64,000 nucleotides of DNA. Origin: Holophaga sp. (GTDB taxonomy: Bacteria > Acidobacteriota > Holophagae > Holophagales > Holophagaceae). This document shows, one piece after another, positions 52,447 through 60,560 of this stretch (its first letter is position 1; each line of letters opens with the position of its first letter). Under the pieces are notes generated by a model that worked only from the letters and a program-made list of their open reading frames with translations, did not search any database and was not told the DNA's origin. A program made the translations under genes and the position numbers. The stretch spans positions 124,001-188,000 of the forward strand of contig JADKBC010000002.1 of assembly GCA_016715205.1 (NCBI GenBank), in the 5' to 3' direction.

Positions 52447-53349
52447 TCATGGCGTTTTTGTGGCAAACGCCAGGGCCTCCACAAGGTGATGTTGTCCCTC
52501 ACCTACGGGCCAGAACCAGCGTTCCTGGCGAAGTGACGTGCGCGTGGCCAGTTCTGCCACCACCTCCACGCCACACAAGGGGTCCCAGGCTTCTAGGCGA
52601 GGGACACCCTTGACCTGGGCCTTCCAATCCAGGGTGAATGGGCCCAATTCCAGAGCGGAAGCCGATTCCAGCACTGCCCGGTCGTGCACCAGCCAGAGCT
52701 CAGCACCGCTCTCGTCAAGGGCTTTCAAGAGGCTCCGGATGACGCGTTCCGCCCACCGTTCCAGGGCCTCGTGGAGGCGATCCGGCACCTCCGCATCCGC
52801 TTCCCACGGTAATTCTGGCGCAAAAGCGCGTTCTAGCATCCGTTGGGCCAAGGGGGCGAGTTGTCCCATGACGTTGGCCGCCAGGATGGTGCCGGGGCGA
52901 TGGGTGTGAATCCAACGGCGCAGCGCGATGGGTTCCATGGGTAATGAGGGCAGCAAGGCCGCCAGCCGAACCTGGGCGATGTCGAGCCGACGCCGCCGAC
53001 CCGACCAACTCTCCTGCACCGACCGCTCAGCCGCCAGCCGCAGAGGCTCGAAGGCGTCCGTGAGGTCGCCGAACACCCAAGGGGCCCAACGCCCGTGCCG
53101 AAGCAGGGTGCGCACTCGACTGAAGGGATCCGCGTCCCAGCCCGTGGTGCCCCTGGGTGCCTGCTTCCAGGGGATTTCCAGCCCGGAGCCAGCGCCGAGA
53201 ATCAGCACCGGGTGAGCCCGGTTGGCCTGGTTCAGCCCTTCGCCCAAGAAATCCTGAATCCGCGCCAGATGGTTCCACCATTCCTGCCGGTCCCTGGACA
53301 GGAAAGCATGCTGCTCTCGGGCGAGGATTCGGGACAGGCTGTTGAACAT
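52447..53349 (-). CDS. putative SAM-dependent methyltransferase-fold protein
   Basis: 300 residues. A Rossmann-type motif I, HPVLILGAGSGLEIP (about residue 47), an acidic residue at the end of strand 2 (GWDADPFS) and AANVMGQLAPLAQRML at the motif IV place suggest a class I methyltransferase fold. No substrate motif is seen. The start ATG at 53349 follows TAAAGT by seven bases with no ribosome site, so it may be leaderless. It is divergent from lipA. The exact function is unknown. Confidence 0.6.
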   Translation of the reverse strand: MFNSLSRILAREQHAFLSRDRQEWWNHLARIQDFLGEGLNQANRAHPVLILGAGSGLEIPWKQAPRGTTGWDADPFSRVRTLLRHGRWAPWVFGDLTDAFEPLRLAAERSVQESWSGRRRRLDIAQVRLAALLPSLPMEPIALRRWIHTHRPGTILAANVMGQLAPLAQRMLERAFAPELPWEADAEVPDRLHEALERWAERVIRSLLKALDESGAELWLVHDRAVLESASALELGPFTLDWKAQVKGVPRLEAWDPLCGVEVVAELATRTSLRQERWFWPVGEGQHHLVEALAFATKTP

Positions 53350-53446
53350 GGTTAGTACTTTAGGCGATCCCAAGGTTATTTCTGACTAGCGCTTCGCCGT
53401 GACGGTTTCCCGGACCGCTTCCGGCAAACTGAAAGGGAGGTGATGG

Positions 53447-54373
53447 ATGCCCCGTTTCGCCAAGCGCTCTGGTCGGGAAGTCATGGAGGGCCACGTGCGC
53501 CTTCCCGAGTGGATCACCCGGGATCGCGTGAAGCTTTCGGAACTGCATGCCATGAAAACAGGGCTGCGCCAAGCGGGTCTGCACACGGTCTGCGAAGAGG
53601 CCCGCTGCCCCAACCGCACGCACTGCTTCAGCCATGGCACCGCCACTTTTTTACTCATGGGCGATACCTGCACCCGGGCCTGTGGCTTTTGTGCCATCCA
53701 GACGGGAAAGCCAAATCTCTTGAATCCCCACGAGCCGGAAGAAACCGCCGCCCGGGTGGCCGAACTGGGGCTGAAGTTCGCGGTGCTCACCAGCGTGAAT
53801 CGGGATGATTTGCCCGATGGCGGCGCGGCGCATTTCGCCGCCACCATTCGGGCCATCCATGCCCAATGCCCTGGCGTGGGGGTGGAGGTGCTGGTGCCTG
53901 ATTTCCTGGGTGATCTGGAAGCCGTGGCCACGGTGGTGGCGGCGGGTCCGGCGGTCTTCAACCACAATACGGAAACCGTGCCGAGCCTCTATTCCCTGGT
54001 GCGGCCTGCGGCTCGCTTCGACCGGAGCCTGGCGGTGCTCCGGGAAGCCAAGCGCCTTGGGATGGCTTTATTTGGCGATGATTTCCGCACCAAGTCCGGG
54101 CTGATGTTGGGCCTTGGAGAAACGGAAGACGAATTGCTGGGTACCTTTGCCGCCCTGGTGGAAGCCCAGGTGGACATCCTGACCCTGGGGCAATACCTCC
54201 GGCCCACGCGCCATCAGCTGCCGGTGAAGGCCTATATTCATCCCGATCAGTTCGCCGAATTAGGTCGCAAGGCCAAGGCGCTAGGTTTCCGCACGGTCTA
54301 TGCGGGGCCCTTGGTGCGTTCCAGCTTCAACGCCCACGAAGTGAGCCAGTACGAAGGCATCAGTATTGTTTAG
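53447..54373 (+). CDS. lipA: lipoyl synthase
   Basis: 308 residues. The auxiliary cluster is CEEARCPNRTHC and the radical SAM cluster is DTCTRACGFCAIQ. The C-terminal Ser ligand is in LVRSSFNAHEV (RSSY in most homologs). Other landmarks are LTSVNRDDLPDGGAAHFAAT and VFNHNTETVPSLY. LipA inserts two sulfurs into protein-bound octanoate. This makes the lipoyl cofactor used by GcvH and the 2-oxo acid dehydrogenases. GGGAGG precedes the ATG. lipB is not in the window. It overlaps the convergent HAAS gene by four bases. Confidence 0.96.
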   Translation: MPRFAKRSGREVMEGHVRLPEWITRDRVKLSELHAMKTGLRQAGLHTVCEEARCPNRTHCFSHGTATFLLMGDTCTRACGFCAIQTGKPNLLNPHEPEETAARVAELGLKFAVLTSVNRDDLPDGGAAHFAATIRAIHAQCPGVGVEVLVPDFLGDLEAVATVVAAGPAVFNHNTETVPSLYSLVRPAARFDRSLAVLREAKRLGMALFGDDFRTKSGLMLGLGETEDELLGTFAALVEAQVDILTLGQYLRPTRHQLPVKAYIHPDQFAELGRKAKALGFRTVYAGPLVRSSFNAHEVSQYEGISIV

Positions 54374-55122
54374 TGCTCGCCCCGAATGGCCAGGAGCCAG
54401 CGTCCGGCCATCACGCGCCGGAGGTTGAGGGCCACCAGCACCGCCAGGGTGAGGGTGAAATTGAAGGCCATTTCCAGCGTCCAGTTGTAGTGCCAACGGG
54501 GATGGAAGAAGGCCATCTGCAGAAAATCCAGGCAGGTGAAGCCCACTGTTTCCAAGATTGGCTGCCAGGCGGGGCGGCCCTCGGAATGGCGTTCCACCAG
54601 ATAACCCGTGAAGGCGCCATACATGAGGCGGCTATAAATGAAACCCCGGTGGCCCGTGAGCCCCAGCGGAATGGCCAGGAGGGCGCCGAAAAAGACCGAG
54701 ATCAATAACCGCAACCCGGGGCCGAAGCGCTGCCAGCGATTGCGCACCAGGAAGATACCCGTGCCCACCGCAAAGCCATGGGCGGTGCCAAAGACCAGGG
54801 CGAAGTACCAGGGCCAACTGCCCTGCAGCCATAGATAGCCACCGGTGGCGAGCCCCAGCAGGGCACCCGCCAGCAAGGAGGTTTCCGAACGGTGAGTGGC
54901 ATCCCCATCCTCACCATTGGCAATTTGCTGGGCCAATTGTTCAGGAGCTTCCTTCTCGGCGATCATGCCGCGAAAGCCTGCTTCGTCCGAAATGCCCCGG
55001 GCATCGGCTTCGTCCAGCAGGTGTCCTTCGAGTTCCCGGATCACCAGTCGTTTGCGGCTGGCGCTCAATCCTGAAAGGCCTCGGGAGACCTCATCCAGGT
55101 ATTGATCCAGCACCCAACTCAC
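54370..55122 (-). CDS. HAAS-type membrane protein paired with PadR regulator
   Basis: 250 residues from the GTG at 55122, which has GGAG nine bases upstream. The frame runs further up through padR, but no other start fits. The N-terminal helices (VLDQYLDEVSRGLSGLSASR, RELEGHLLDEADARG, EQLAQQIAN) match the HAAS/DUF1700-like soluble module known to sit next to PadR regulators. Five to six membrane helices follow. HAAS proteins are thought to transmit envelope or membrane state to PadR. The gene follows padR by 34 bases in the same direction. Confidence 0.7.
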   Translation of the reverse strand: MSWVLDQYLDEVSRGLSGLSASRKRLVIRELEGHLLDEADARGISDEAGFRGMIAEKEAPEQLAQQIANGEDGDATHRSETSLLAGALLGLATGGYLWLQGSWPWYFALVFGTAHGFAVGTGIFLVRNRWQRFGPGLRLLISVFFGALLAIPLGLTGHRGFIYSRLMYGAFTGYLVERHSEGRPAWQPILETVGFTCLDFLQMAFFHPRWHYNWTLEMAFNFTLTLAVLVALNLRRVMAGRWLLAIRGEH

Positions 55123-55156
55123 GGCCGGGTTCTCCAGGGGTGAATCCGTGAAAAGG

Positions 55157-55483
55157 TCATGCCTTGGGCGCCACGAAGGCGTCGACCATGGCCACGAAAC
55201 GGCTCCACTCTTCCTTCTTGGCCACCAGGAAGGCCTTGCCGGCAGGCTGCAGAGAGTAATAGCGGCGATCGCGCCCATTGGGCTGAGTTTGCCAATAGGA
55301 GGTGATGAATTCGGTGGCTTCCAGCTTATGGAGGGCCGGATAGAGGGCGCCTTCCTTCAGCGTGTAGGTGCCATCGGTGCGCTGCCGCACCGTCTCGATG
55401 ATCTGATAGCCGTACATCGGCCCATCCTCGAGCAAGGAAAGGAGAAGAAGCGGAGTGCTCCCCTTGAGCAGTTCACGATCCAT
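55157..55483 (-). CDS. PadR family transcriptional regulator
   Basis: 108 residues. The winged helix is LLLLSLLEDGPMYGYQIIET, with KEGALYPALHKLEATEFITS and GRDRRYYSLQPAGKAFLVAK after it, and a short C-terminal dimer helix. PadR proteins repress by binding inverted or direct repeats over promoters and often control transporters. GGGAGG precedes the ATG. It leads the padR-HAAS pair and lies just downstream of the ABC export genes, which it may control. Confidence 0.9.
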   Translation of the reverse strand: MDRELLKGSTPLLLLSLLEDGPMYGYQIIETVRQRTDGTYTLKEGALYPALHKLEATEFITSYWQTQPNGRDRRYYSLQPAGKAFLVAKKEEWSRFVAMVDAFVAPKA

Positions 55484-55505
55484 GTGGCCTCCCGTTTAGC
55501 CCTAA

Positions 55506-55533
55506 TGTTTACCTCGCAAGGCGATGGTGTCAA
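55506..55533 (-). promoter_or_regulatory. padR promoter with possible operator
   Basis: On the minus strand TTGACA (55533-55528) is followed by a 16-base spacer and TAAACA (55511-55506). Two GTTTA repeats surround the -10 region (gtttagccctaatgttta, about 55494-55511), a likely place for autorepression by PadR. Confidence 0.5.
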
Positions 55534-55537
55534 GGGC

Positions 55538-55587
55538 TCACCCACCTTTCATGGCCTCCGTCACAGGAATCCGGCTGGCTCGCCAGG
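55538..55587. repeat. orphan copy of the ABC permease 3' end
   Basis: These 50 bases match the last codons and stop of the permease gene (55720-55769) at 48 of 50 positions, in the same orientation. They encode RASRIPVTEAMKGG plus stop but have no open gene in front. This is the footprint of a partial duplication or of a second permease gene that has been deleted. Confidence 0.8.
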
Positions 55588-55591
55588 GCGA

Positions 55592-55653
55592 AGCCCAGTC
55601 GGATCGCGAGCATCCCGCGCAGTGCGCGGGTGCGAGCGAGGATCCGACGGGCT
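55592..55653. repeat. nested palindrome between the two permease 3' ends
   Basis: Outer arms agccc-a-gtcggatc (55592-55605) and gatccgac-gggct (55641-55653) pair over 13 bp with one bulge. Inside lies cccgcgca/tgcgcggg (55614-55630). The spacer repeats GCGAGC on both sides. The rest of the stretch to 55719 holds nothing I recognise. Confidence 0.6.
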
Positions 55654-55719
55654 GAGCATCATCCGGCCTCCGCAAGGGCAAGCGCAGCGCAGACCGAGCG
55701 GCCGTGCCGAGGGTGGTAT

Positions 55720-56946
55720 TCACCCACCTTTCATGGCCTCTGTCACAGGAATCCGGCTGGCTCTCCAGGCCGGAAAGAACCCTCCGAGAACACCCATCAG
55801 CACGCTGAAGGCCACGCCTTGGCCCATGAGGTTGGGGGTGATGGTGAAGGCAAAGCTGACATCGGAAAAGGTCTCAAAGTTGGTGGTGCCGGTCTGGATG
55901 CCGTTGAACCATAGCGCCATGCCGGCACCGAGCAGGCCGCCCAGCGCACAGAGCATCAGAGCTTCCCACTGAAAGCTGGCCAGGATTTCCACCCGGCGAT
56001 AGCCCAGGGCGCGCAGGGTTCCGATTTCCGCGGTGCGGCTTGCCACGGCCGCGAACATGGTGTTCATGGCTGCGAAAATGGCCCCCACGGTGAGAATGAT
56101 GGTGATGAGGTTGCCCAGGATCTGGATGGGTTTCCCGGCTTCGGTCTGTTGGGCGTAGTACTCGGCCTCGGGTTTGCCTTCGAGCTTCAGGCGCTTGTCC
56201 TCATCGAGGTATTTCACAAAGCTCGGGATTTTTCCCGCAGAACTCAACCGCACCAGCATGGAGGAATAGGAGGTTCGGCGATGGGCCTGCATGAGCATCT
56301 CCACATCCGTCCATACCTCCGAATCGAAGGCGCTGCCGCCGCCATCGAACACACCGACGATGGCCCAGGGTTGGCCCGAGAAGAAAATGGATTTCCCGAC
56401 GCCCAGATTCGCGAACCGGCCCACCATCTTGCGGGGAACAACCAGTTCAGGCAGGCCCGCCTTGAACCAGCGCCCCTGGATCAACTGCACCTGGGTGCGC
56501 ATCCTCACCCCAGCCGGCTCGAGACCCCGGAAGGCCACATTGGTGGAGCCGGTGCCATCGGCCAATTCCAGCATCTTGACCACCACGCACTCCCCGGAGG
56601 CCAAGGGGCCCTCCGCATCCCTAGCCAGAAAGGGATTGGTCTTGAGGATGCGGGCGCGATCCCGCTCCAGGGAGCTGTTCAGTTCCACGCGCGCGTTGGG
56701 GCGGAGCACCACGATCTGATCCGGCCGTCCGCTGCTGACAAAGGCTTTCGAGATGCCTTGGGAAAGGGATAGCACCACCACGAAGATGGCCACCACCACG
56801 GCGATGGCGCCCGCGGTGGAAAGGGTGCTCACCTTGCGCTGCCAAAGGGAGCGCCAGTTGTAGCTCAAAGGGATGGGATGCCGCAGCGCGGCCCAGACCA
56901 GCCAGGCAAGGTAGGGCAGGAGCGGCAGAAAGAGGAACCACACCAT
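55720..56946 (-). CDS. ABC transporter permease (MacB/FtsX type), second
   Basis: 408 residues. The first helix, then LWQRKVSTLSTAGAIAVVVAIFVVV, a large periplasmic domain (about 80-280) and three C-terminal helices (ILGNLITIILTVGAIFAAMN, MLCALGGLLGAGMALWF, GVAFSVLMGVLGGFFPAWRA). EIGTLRALGYRRVEIL is the coupling helix. It probably works with the preceding permease and ATPase as a heterodimeric exporter of lipids, lipoproteins or drugs. Start overlaps the previous stop by one base (TGATG). Its last 50 bases are repeated downstream. Confidence 0.9.
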   Translation of the reverse strand: MVWFLFLPLLPYLAWLVWAALRHPIPLSYNWRSLWQRKVSTLSTAGAIAVVVAIFVVVLSLSQGISKAFVSSGRPDQIVVLRPNARVELNSSLERDRARILKTNPFLARDAEGPLASGECVVVKMLELADGTGSTNVAFRGLEPAGVRMRTQVQLIQGRWFKAGLPELVVPRKMVGRFANLGVGKSIFFSGQPWAIVGVFDGGGSAFDSEVWTDVEMLMQAHRRTSYSSMLVRLSSAGKIPSFVKYLDEDKRLKLEGKPEAEYYAQQTEAGKPIQILGNLITIILTVGAIFAAMNTMFAAVASRTAEIGTLRALGYRRVEILASFQWEALMLCALGGLLGAGMALWFNGIQTGTTNFETFSDVSFAFTITPNLMGQGVAFSVLMGVLGGFFPAWRASRIPVTEAMKGG

Positions 56947-58103
56947 CAGAGCGCCCTCAAGCCTTCGACGATGGGGCGCCGCACCACCCGGTAGGCGGGG
57001 ATGAAGGTGGAGAGGATGCCCAGGCCCATGGTGACGTGCAAGCAGAACAACATGGTGTCCACGGGGATCGTGAAGTCCGTGAGCCAGGGGATCACGGTCC
57101 CAACTCCTGTGCGCAGGGCGCCCGCAGCCAGCCAAGCCAAGCCAAGCCCTGACAGGCCACCCATGAGGGCCAGCAGGATGCCTTCGGCCATGAGAATGCC
57201 CAGCATCTGCGAGCCTGTGAAGCCCATGGCCCGAAACACCGCCACCTCGGTGGTGCGTTCCCGGATGGCCATGGCCATGGTGTTGGCGCTGACGATGAGG
57301 ATGGCAACCAGCACCGCGCCGGTGATGGAATGAATGATGGTGGCAAGATCTCCCATCATTTTCAGGAAAGCGAGCTGAAAAGCGTTCTCGGTTTCGCTGA
57401 GGGTGGGTTCCGCCGCGTCTGAAAAATGGCGGTCGATGCGCTCGATGAGCCGGGGCACATCATCCGGGTGCTTGGCGCGCACCCAAAAGCTGCCCACCCG
57501 CCCCTTCATGAAGGGCACCCCTTCCTCCAGCAGCTTGTAGTGGAAGTACATGGCCTGTTCGTCAGTGGTGCGTTTGCTGCGGTAGATGCCCCGCAGGTTC
57601 AACCGCGGGTTGATGGGGAAGATGGTGCCCTGCAGGGGAATGACATCCCCCACCCTCCAGCCGTATTTCTTGGCCAGGGCCTCGCCCACGATGCAGCCGT
57701 TGCGGTCCCGCAGGAAATCCCGCCACTCGGCTTCGGAGTAATCGGTGATCTCTTCCTTGAAAATTCGGATGATGGGTTCAGGGTCCGCCGCGAAATTGGG
57801 AAAGAAATTACTTGGATCCTGATAGATGCCGCCGAACCATTGCAGCGCCATCACGCCTTCCACTTCGGATTGCTGGCGAATCCAGTCCGCATAGCGCAAC
57901 GGCAGCATGTTCGTGAGCGACACCTTGTGGCGCACGGCGATGCGATTCGACGCGTTGGGATTGTTGGCAAACCCATCCAGGGTGGCCAGGATGCTCTGCA
58001 AGGTGGCGATCAGGAAGACGGACACCGCAAGAAAAAGCACGGTGAGAATGGTCCGTCGCTTGGAGCGGAAAAGAGAGCGAAGGACCAGGCGGAAATATTT
58101 CAT
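56946..58103 (-). CDS. ABC transporter permease (MacB/FtsX type), first
   Basis: 385 residues with four helices and a periplasmic MacB_PCD-like domain. Landmarks are LVLRSLFRSKRRTILTVLFL at the N-terminus, the coupling segment TEVAVFRAMGFTGSQMLG, and a C-terminal GLGILSTFIPAYRVVRRPIVE. It differs from the following permease, so the exporter is heterodimeric. It lies three bases after the ATPase gene in a four-gene operon with the adaptor protein. Confidence 0.9.
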   Translation of the reverse strand: MKYFRLVLRSLFRSKRRTILTVLFLAVSVFLIATLQSILATLDGFANNPNASNRIAVRHKVSLTNMLPLRYADWIRQQSEVEGVMALQWFGGIYQDPSNFFPNFAADPEPIIRIFKEEITDYSEAEWRDFLRDRNGCIVGEALAKKYGWRVGDVIPLQGTIFPINPRLNLRGIYRSKRTTDEQAMYFHYKLLEEGVPFMKGRVGSFWVRAKHPDDVPRLIERIDRHFSDAAEPTLSETENAFQLAFLKMMGDLATIIHSITGAVLVAILIVSANTMAMAIRERTTEVAVFRAMGFTGSQMLGILMAEGILLALMGGLSGLGLAWLAAGALRTGVGTVIPWLTDFTIPVDTMLFCLHVTMGLGILSTFIPAYRVVRRPIVEGLRAL

Positions 58104-58106
58104 CGC

Positions 58107-58805
58107 TTAGCGATTCACTTCCACGGTGCGATCCAGCACACCCTTTTCCAGGTGGATCTGGATACGCGCATGATGGGCGGCCTTGGGGTCGTGGGTCACC
58201 ATCAGGATGGTCTTGCCCAGTTCAGCGTTGAGGCGCTCCAGCAGGGCCATCACTTCTTCGGCGTTCTTGGCGTCCAGGGCGCCGGTGGGTTCGTCGGCCA
58301 CGAGGAGATCGGGATCGGTGACGATGGCCCGGGCGATGGCCACCCGCTGTTCCTGGCCGCCTGAGAGCTGGCGGGGATAGTTCTCCATGCGATCCGTGAG
58401 ATTGACCAAGGCCAGGGCTTCCAGCACCTTCTCGCGGCGCTCCCGACGGGAAAGCCCCGTTAACAGCAGCGGCAGTTCGACATTTTCAAAGGCGTTCAGC
58501 ACGGGCACCAGATTGTAGTTCTGGAAGATGAAGCCCACGTGTTGGCTCCGCCAGCCCGCCAGTTGATCGTCATCCAGATCATTCAGTTCGTAGCCGCAGA
58601 CCTCCAGGGTGCCGCCGGTGGGTCGATCAATGCCCGCGATGAGGTTGAGCAGGGTGGTCTTGCCGCTGCCACTGGGCCCCATCAGGGCGTAGTAGCCGCC
58701 GCGCGGAATTTCGAGGTCCAGCCCCTGCAGTACGGGAATTTCGAGGGTGCCCCGCCAGTAGCTTTTGGCGACCGCATGGCAGGAGATGATGGCATCGGCA
58801 GCCAT
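58107..58805 (-). CDS. ABC transporter ATP-binding protein (LolD/MacB type)
   Basis: 232 residues. Walker A is GPSGSGKTTLLNL (about residue 39), the signature is LSGGQEQRVAIARA, Walker B is LLVADEPTGALD, and the switch His is in MVTHDPKAA. The motif NYNLVPVLNAFENVELPLLL is typical of the MacB/LolD group. It energises the two permeases. It begins at the stop of the adaptor gene (TGATG). Confidence 0.95.
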   Translation of the reverse strand: MAADAIISCHAVAKSYWRGTLEIPVLQGLDLEIPRGGYYALMGPSGSGKTTLLNLIAGIDRPTGGTLEVCGYELNDLDDDQLAGWRSQHVGFIFQNYNLVPVLNAFENVELPLLLTGLSRRERREKVLEALALVNLTDRMENYPRQLSGGQEQRVAIARAIVTDPDLLVADEPTGALDAKNAEEVMALLERLNAELGKTILMVTHDPKAAHHARIQIHLEKGVLDRTVEVNR

Positions 58806-59899
58806 CAGCGTTCCTTCACCTTGATGCGGGTGCCTTCCTGGAGCTTGAAATCAGCGGGAATCATCAACAGCGGTTCCTCCGCCGAGATGCCTTGCACTTC
58901 GTAGCCAAGGGGATTTTCGGAAAGGATCTTCACGGCCTTCAACTGGGCTTTGCCCTCCTGCAGCACCCATACCGAGGTGACGCCCTTGTTCTTCACTACC
59001 TGTTCACGGCCGAGGATCAGCACATCCTGCAGGTAGGGGTCGCCCAGGAAGGTGACCTTGGCACCCATGTCTGGCACCAGCAGGGGGTGTCTTTCCTTGA
59101 AGGCCACCCGCACGATCACCACAGCTTTCTGGCGGTTGGAGGTTGGATAGATTTCCCGCAGGAGGCCCTTGAGCACCCGGCCCTGGGGGTCATTCTCCAG
59201 GGCATCCACCCGAATCTCCGTGGGCATGCCTTTCTTCAGTTTGGCAATGCCACTTTCACTCACTTCGGTTTCCACTTCCAGGCTCTCAAAATCCGCCAGG
59301 GTCGCGATGGCGTTGATGGCATTGGCACCGCCCGCGCTGCCGGGGCTCACCGTTTCGCCCACTTCAGTGAGTTTCTGGGTCACAGTGCCCGAAAAGGGCG
59401 CCCGCAGAATCATGTTTTCCATCAGGGCATCCTGGTAGCGCAACTGCGCTTTCAGCACCGTGGACGCACTGCGCAGCTTGTCCAGGCTGGCGCGGTCCAG
59501 TACGCCATCCTTCACCAGGGCCTCCGCCCGGGTGAGATCCAGCTCCGCCTGCTGCAGGTTGGCTTCCGTTTGATCGCGCCCCGCCTGCAGATCGATGGCC
59601 TCCAGGCGGGCGATCACTTGGCCCTTGGTGACCCGGGTGCCTTCTTCCACACCCAGCCAGGCAATGCGGCCCGGCACCTTGGCCGACAAGGTGGCCCGGT
59701 GCCGGGCCACGATATAGCCCGAAGCGGAATGGAGGGGATTACGTTCGCCCGCCTTCATGAGCGTGGGGCGCGTCAAGGCCAGTTGCACCGGCGCATTCTT
59801 CTGGAGCCAGGTGAAGATCAAGGCCACGGCACCAAGGCCTAGCAGGACCACCCAACCCCAGGGAAAGCGTTTCTTGATTTTCATCGGCCCATTGCCCAC
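58805..59899 (-). CDS. membrane fusion / periplasmic adaptor protein (MacA-like)
   Basis: 364 residues from GTG 59899, which has AGGGGG five bases upstream; an ATG at 59884 is the alternative. One N-terminal helix (WGWVVLLGLGAVALIFTWL) is followed by a biotinyl-like barrel (LSAKVPGRIAWLGVEEGTRVTKGQ), a coiled-coil hairpin (about 100-160), ILRAPFSGTVTQKLTEVGE and a beta-barrel domain. It links the inner-membrane ABC exporter to an outer-membrane channel. No TolC is in the window. It is first in the adaptor-ATPase-permease-permease operon. Confidence 0.9.
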   Translation of the reverse strand: MGNGPMKIKKRFPWGWVVLLGLGAVALIFTWLQKNAPVQLALTRPTLMKAGERNPLHSASGYIVARHRATLSAKVPGRIAWLGVEEGTRVTKGQVIARLEAIDLQAGRDQTEANLQQAELDLTRAEALVKDGVLDRASLDKLRSASTVLKAQLRYQDALMENMILRAPFSGTVTQKLTEVGETVSPGSAGGANAINAIATLADFESLEVETEVSESGIAKLKKGMPTEIRVDALENDPQGRVLKGLLREIYPTSNRQKAVVIVRVAFKERHPLLVPDMGAKVTFLGDPYLQDVLILGREQVVKNKGVTSVWVLQEGKAQLKAVKILSENPLGYEVQGISAEEPLLMIPADFKLQEGTRIKVKER

Positions 59900-59936
59900 G
59901 GGAACCCCCTGTCAATTTCGATGCCTTAAACCAGAA

Positions 59937-60560
59937 CTATTCCATCACGGGGCGGGCAAGCATTTTTTGCAATTTTCCGCGCTGACTCACCCATGGGGAA
60001 TTCGCCACCGCAAAGCGCAGATTTGCCCTGCGATCCTCGGGCTCCGCAAAGTCGATGCCCACCCGAGGCCCCACCAGGAGCATGGCAGGTGGATCACCCT
60101 GGCGAAGCTCCAAACTGCCCGGTTCAAACAGCAGGTGGTGGTTGAAACTGCGATCCAGGGCCAGGGCCTGGGCCACCTTTCCCGGGCCGGTGAGCAGCAC
60201 GGGGCCCAGGTGGTCGCCGCGCCGGAGGCGAATGGTTTCCAGCCCTTCCACGGGTTCGCAAGCACGAATCAGCACCGCGGCGCCTTCACCTGCAGGGCCC
60301 GTCACCACATTCAACATGTGGTGCATGCCGTAGCAAAAATAGAGATAGGCCCGACCACCGGCTTCCCACATGGGTGCATTGCGGGGCGTGCGGCCAAAGC
60401 GGCAGTGGCTAGCGCTGTCGGATTCGCCTCCGTACGCCTCCACCTCCGTGATGCGGAGCACCACGTCCTCGTGGCACACATGCATTCCCAGCAGGCCCTG
60501 GGCCACGGCGGCCACAGGGCGGAGAAAAAAGGCCGACGGGATCAGGTCGCTGCGAAACAC
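59937..60560 (-). CDS. 3-methyladenine DNA glycosylase (Mpg/AAG family)
   Basis: 207 residues. The AAG fold motifs are RITEVEAYGGESDSASHC (catalytic Glu), GGRAYLYFCYGMHHMLNVV, and AAVLIRACEPVEGLE, then LTGPGKVAQALAL. It excises alkylated purines and starts base excision repair. The start is GTG at 60560, with GAGGTG just upstream; it overlaps the end of guanine deaminase by 19 bases, so the two are co-transcribed. ogt, at 3338, handles alkylation by direct reversal. Confidence 0.92.
   Translation of the reverse strand: MFRSDLIPSAFFLRPVAAVAQGLLGMHVCHEDVVLRITEVEAYGGESDSASHCRFGRTPRNAPMWEAGGRAYLYFCYGMHHMLNVVTGPAGEGAAVLIRACEPVEGLETIRLRRGDHLGPVLLTGPGKVAQALALDRSFNHHLLFEPGSLELRQGDPPAMLLVGPRVGIDFAEPEDRRANLRFAVANSPWVSQRGKLQKMLARPVME

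Noticed and set aside
55538..55723. A 61-codon frame in the repeat region that ends in the permease tail sequence
   Set aside because: It is created by the duplicated permease 3' end and the palindrome. There is no ribosome site or start consistent with a gene.
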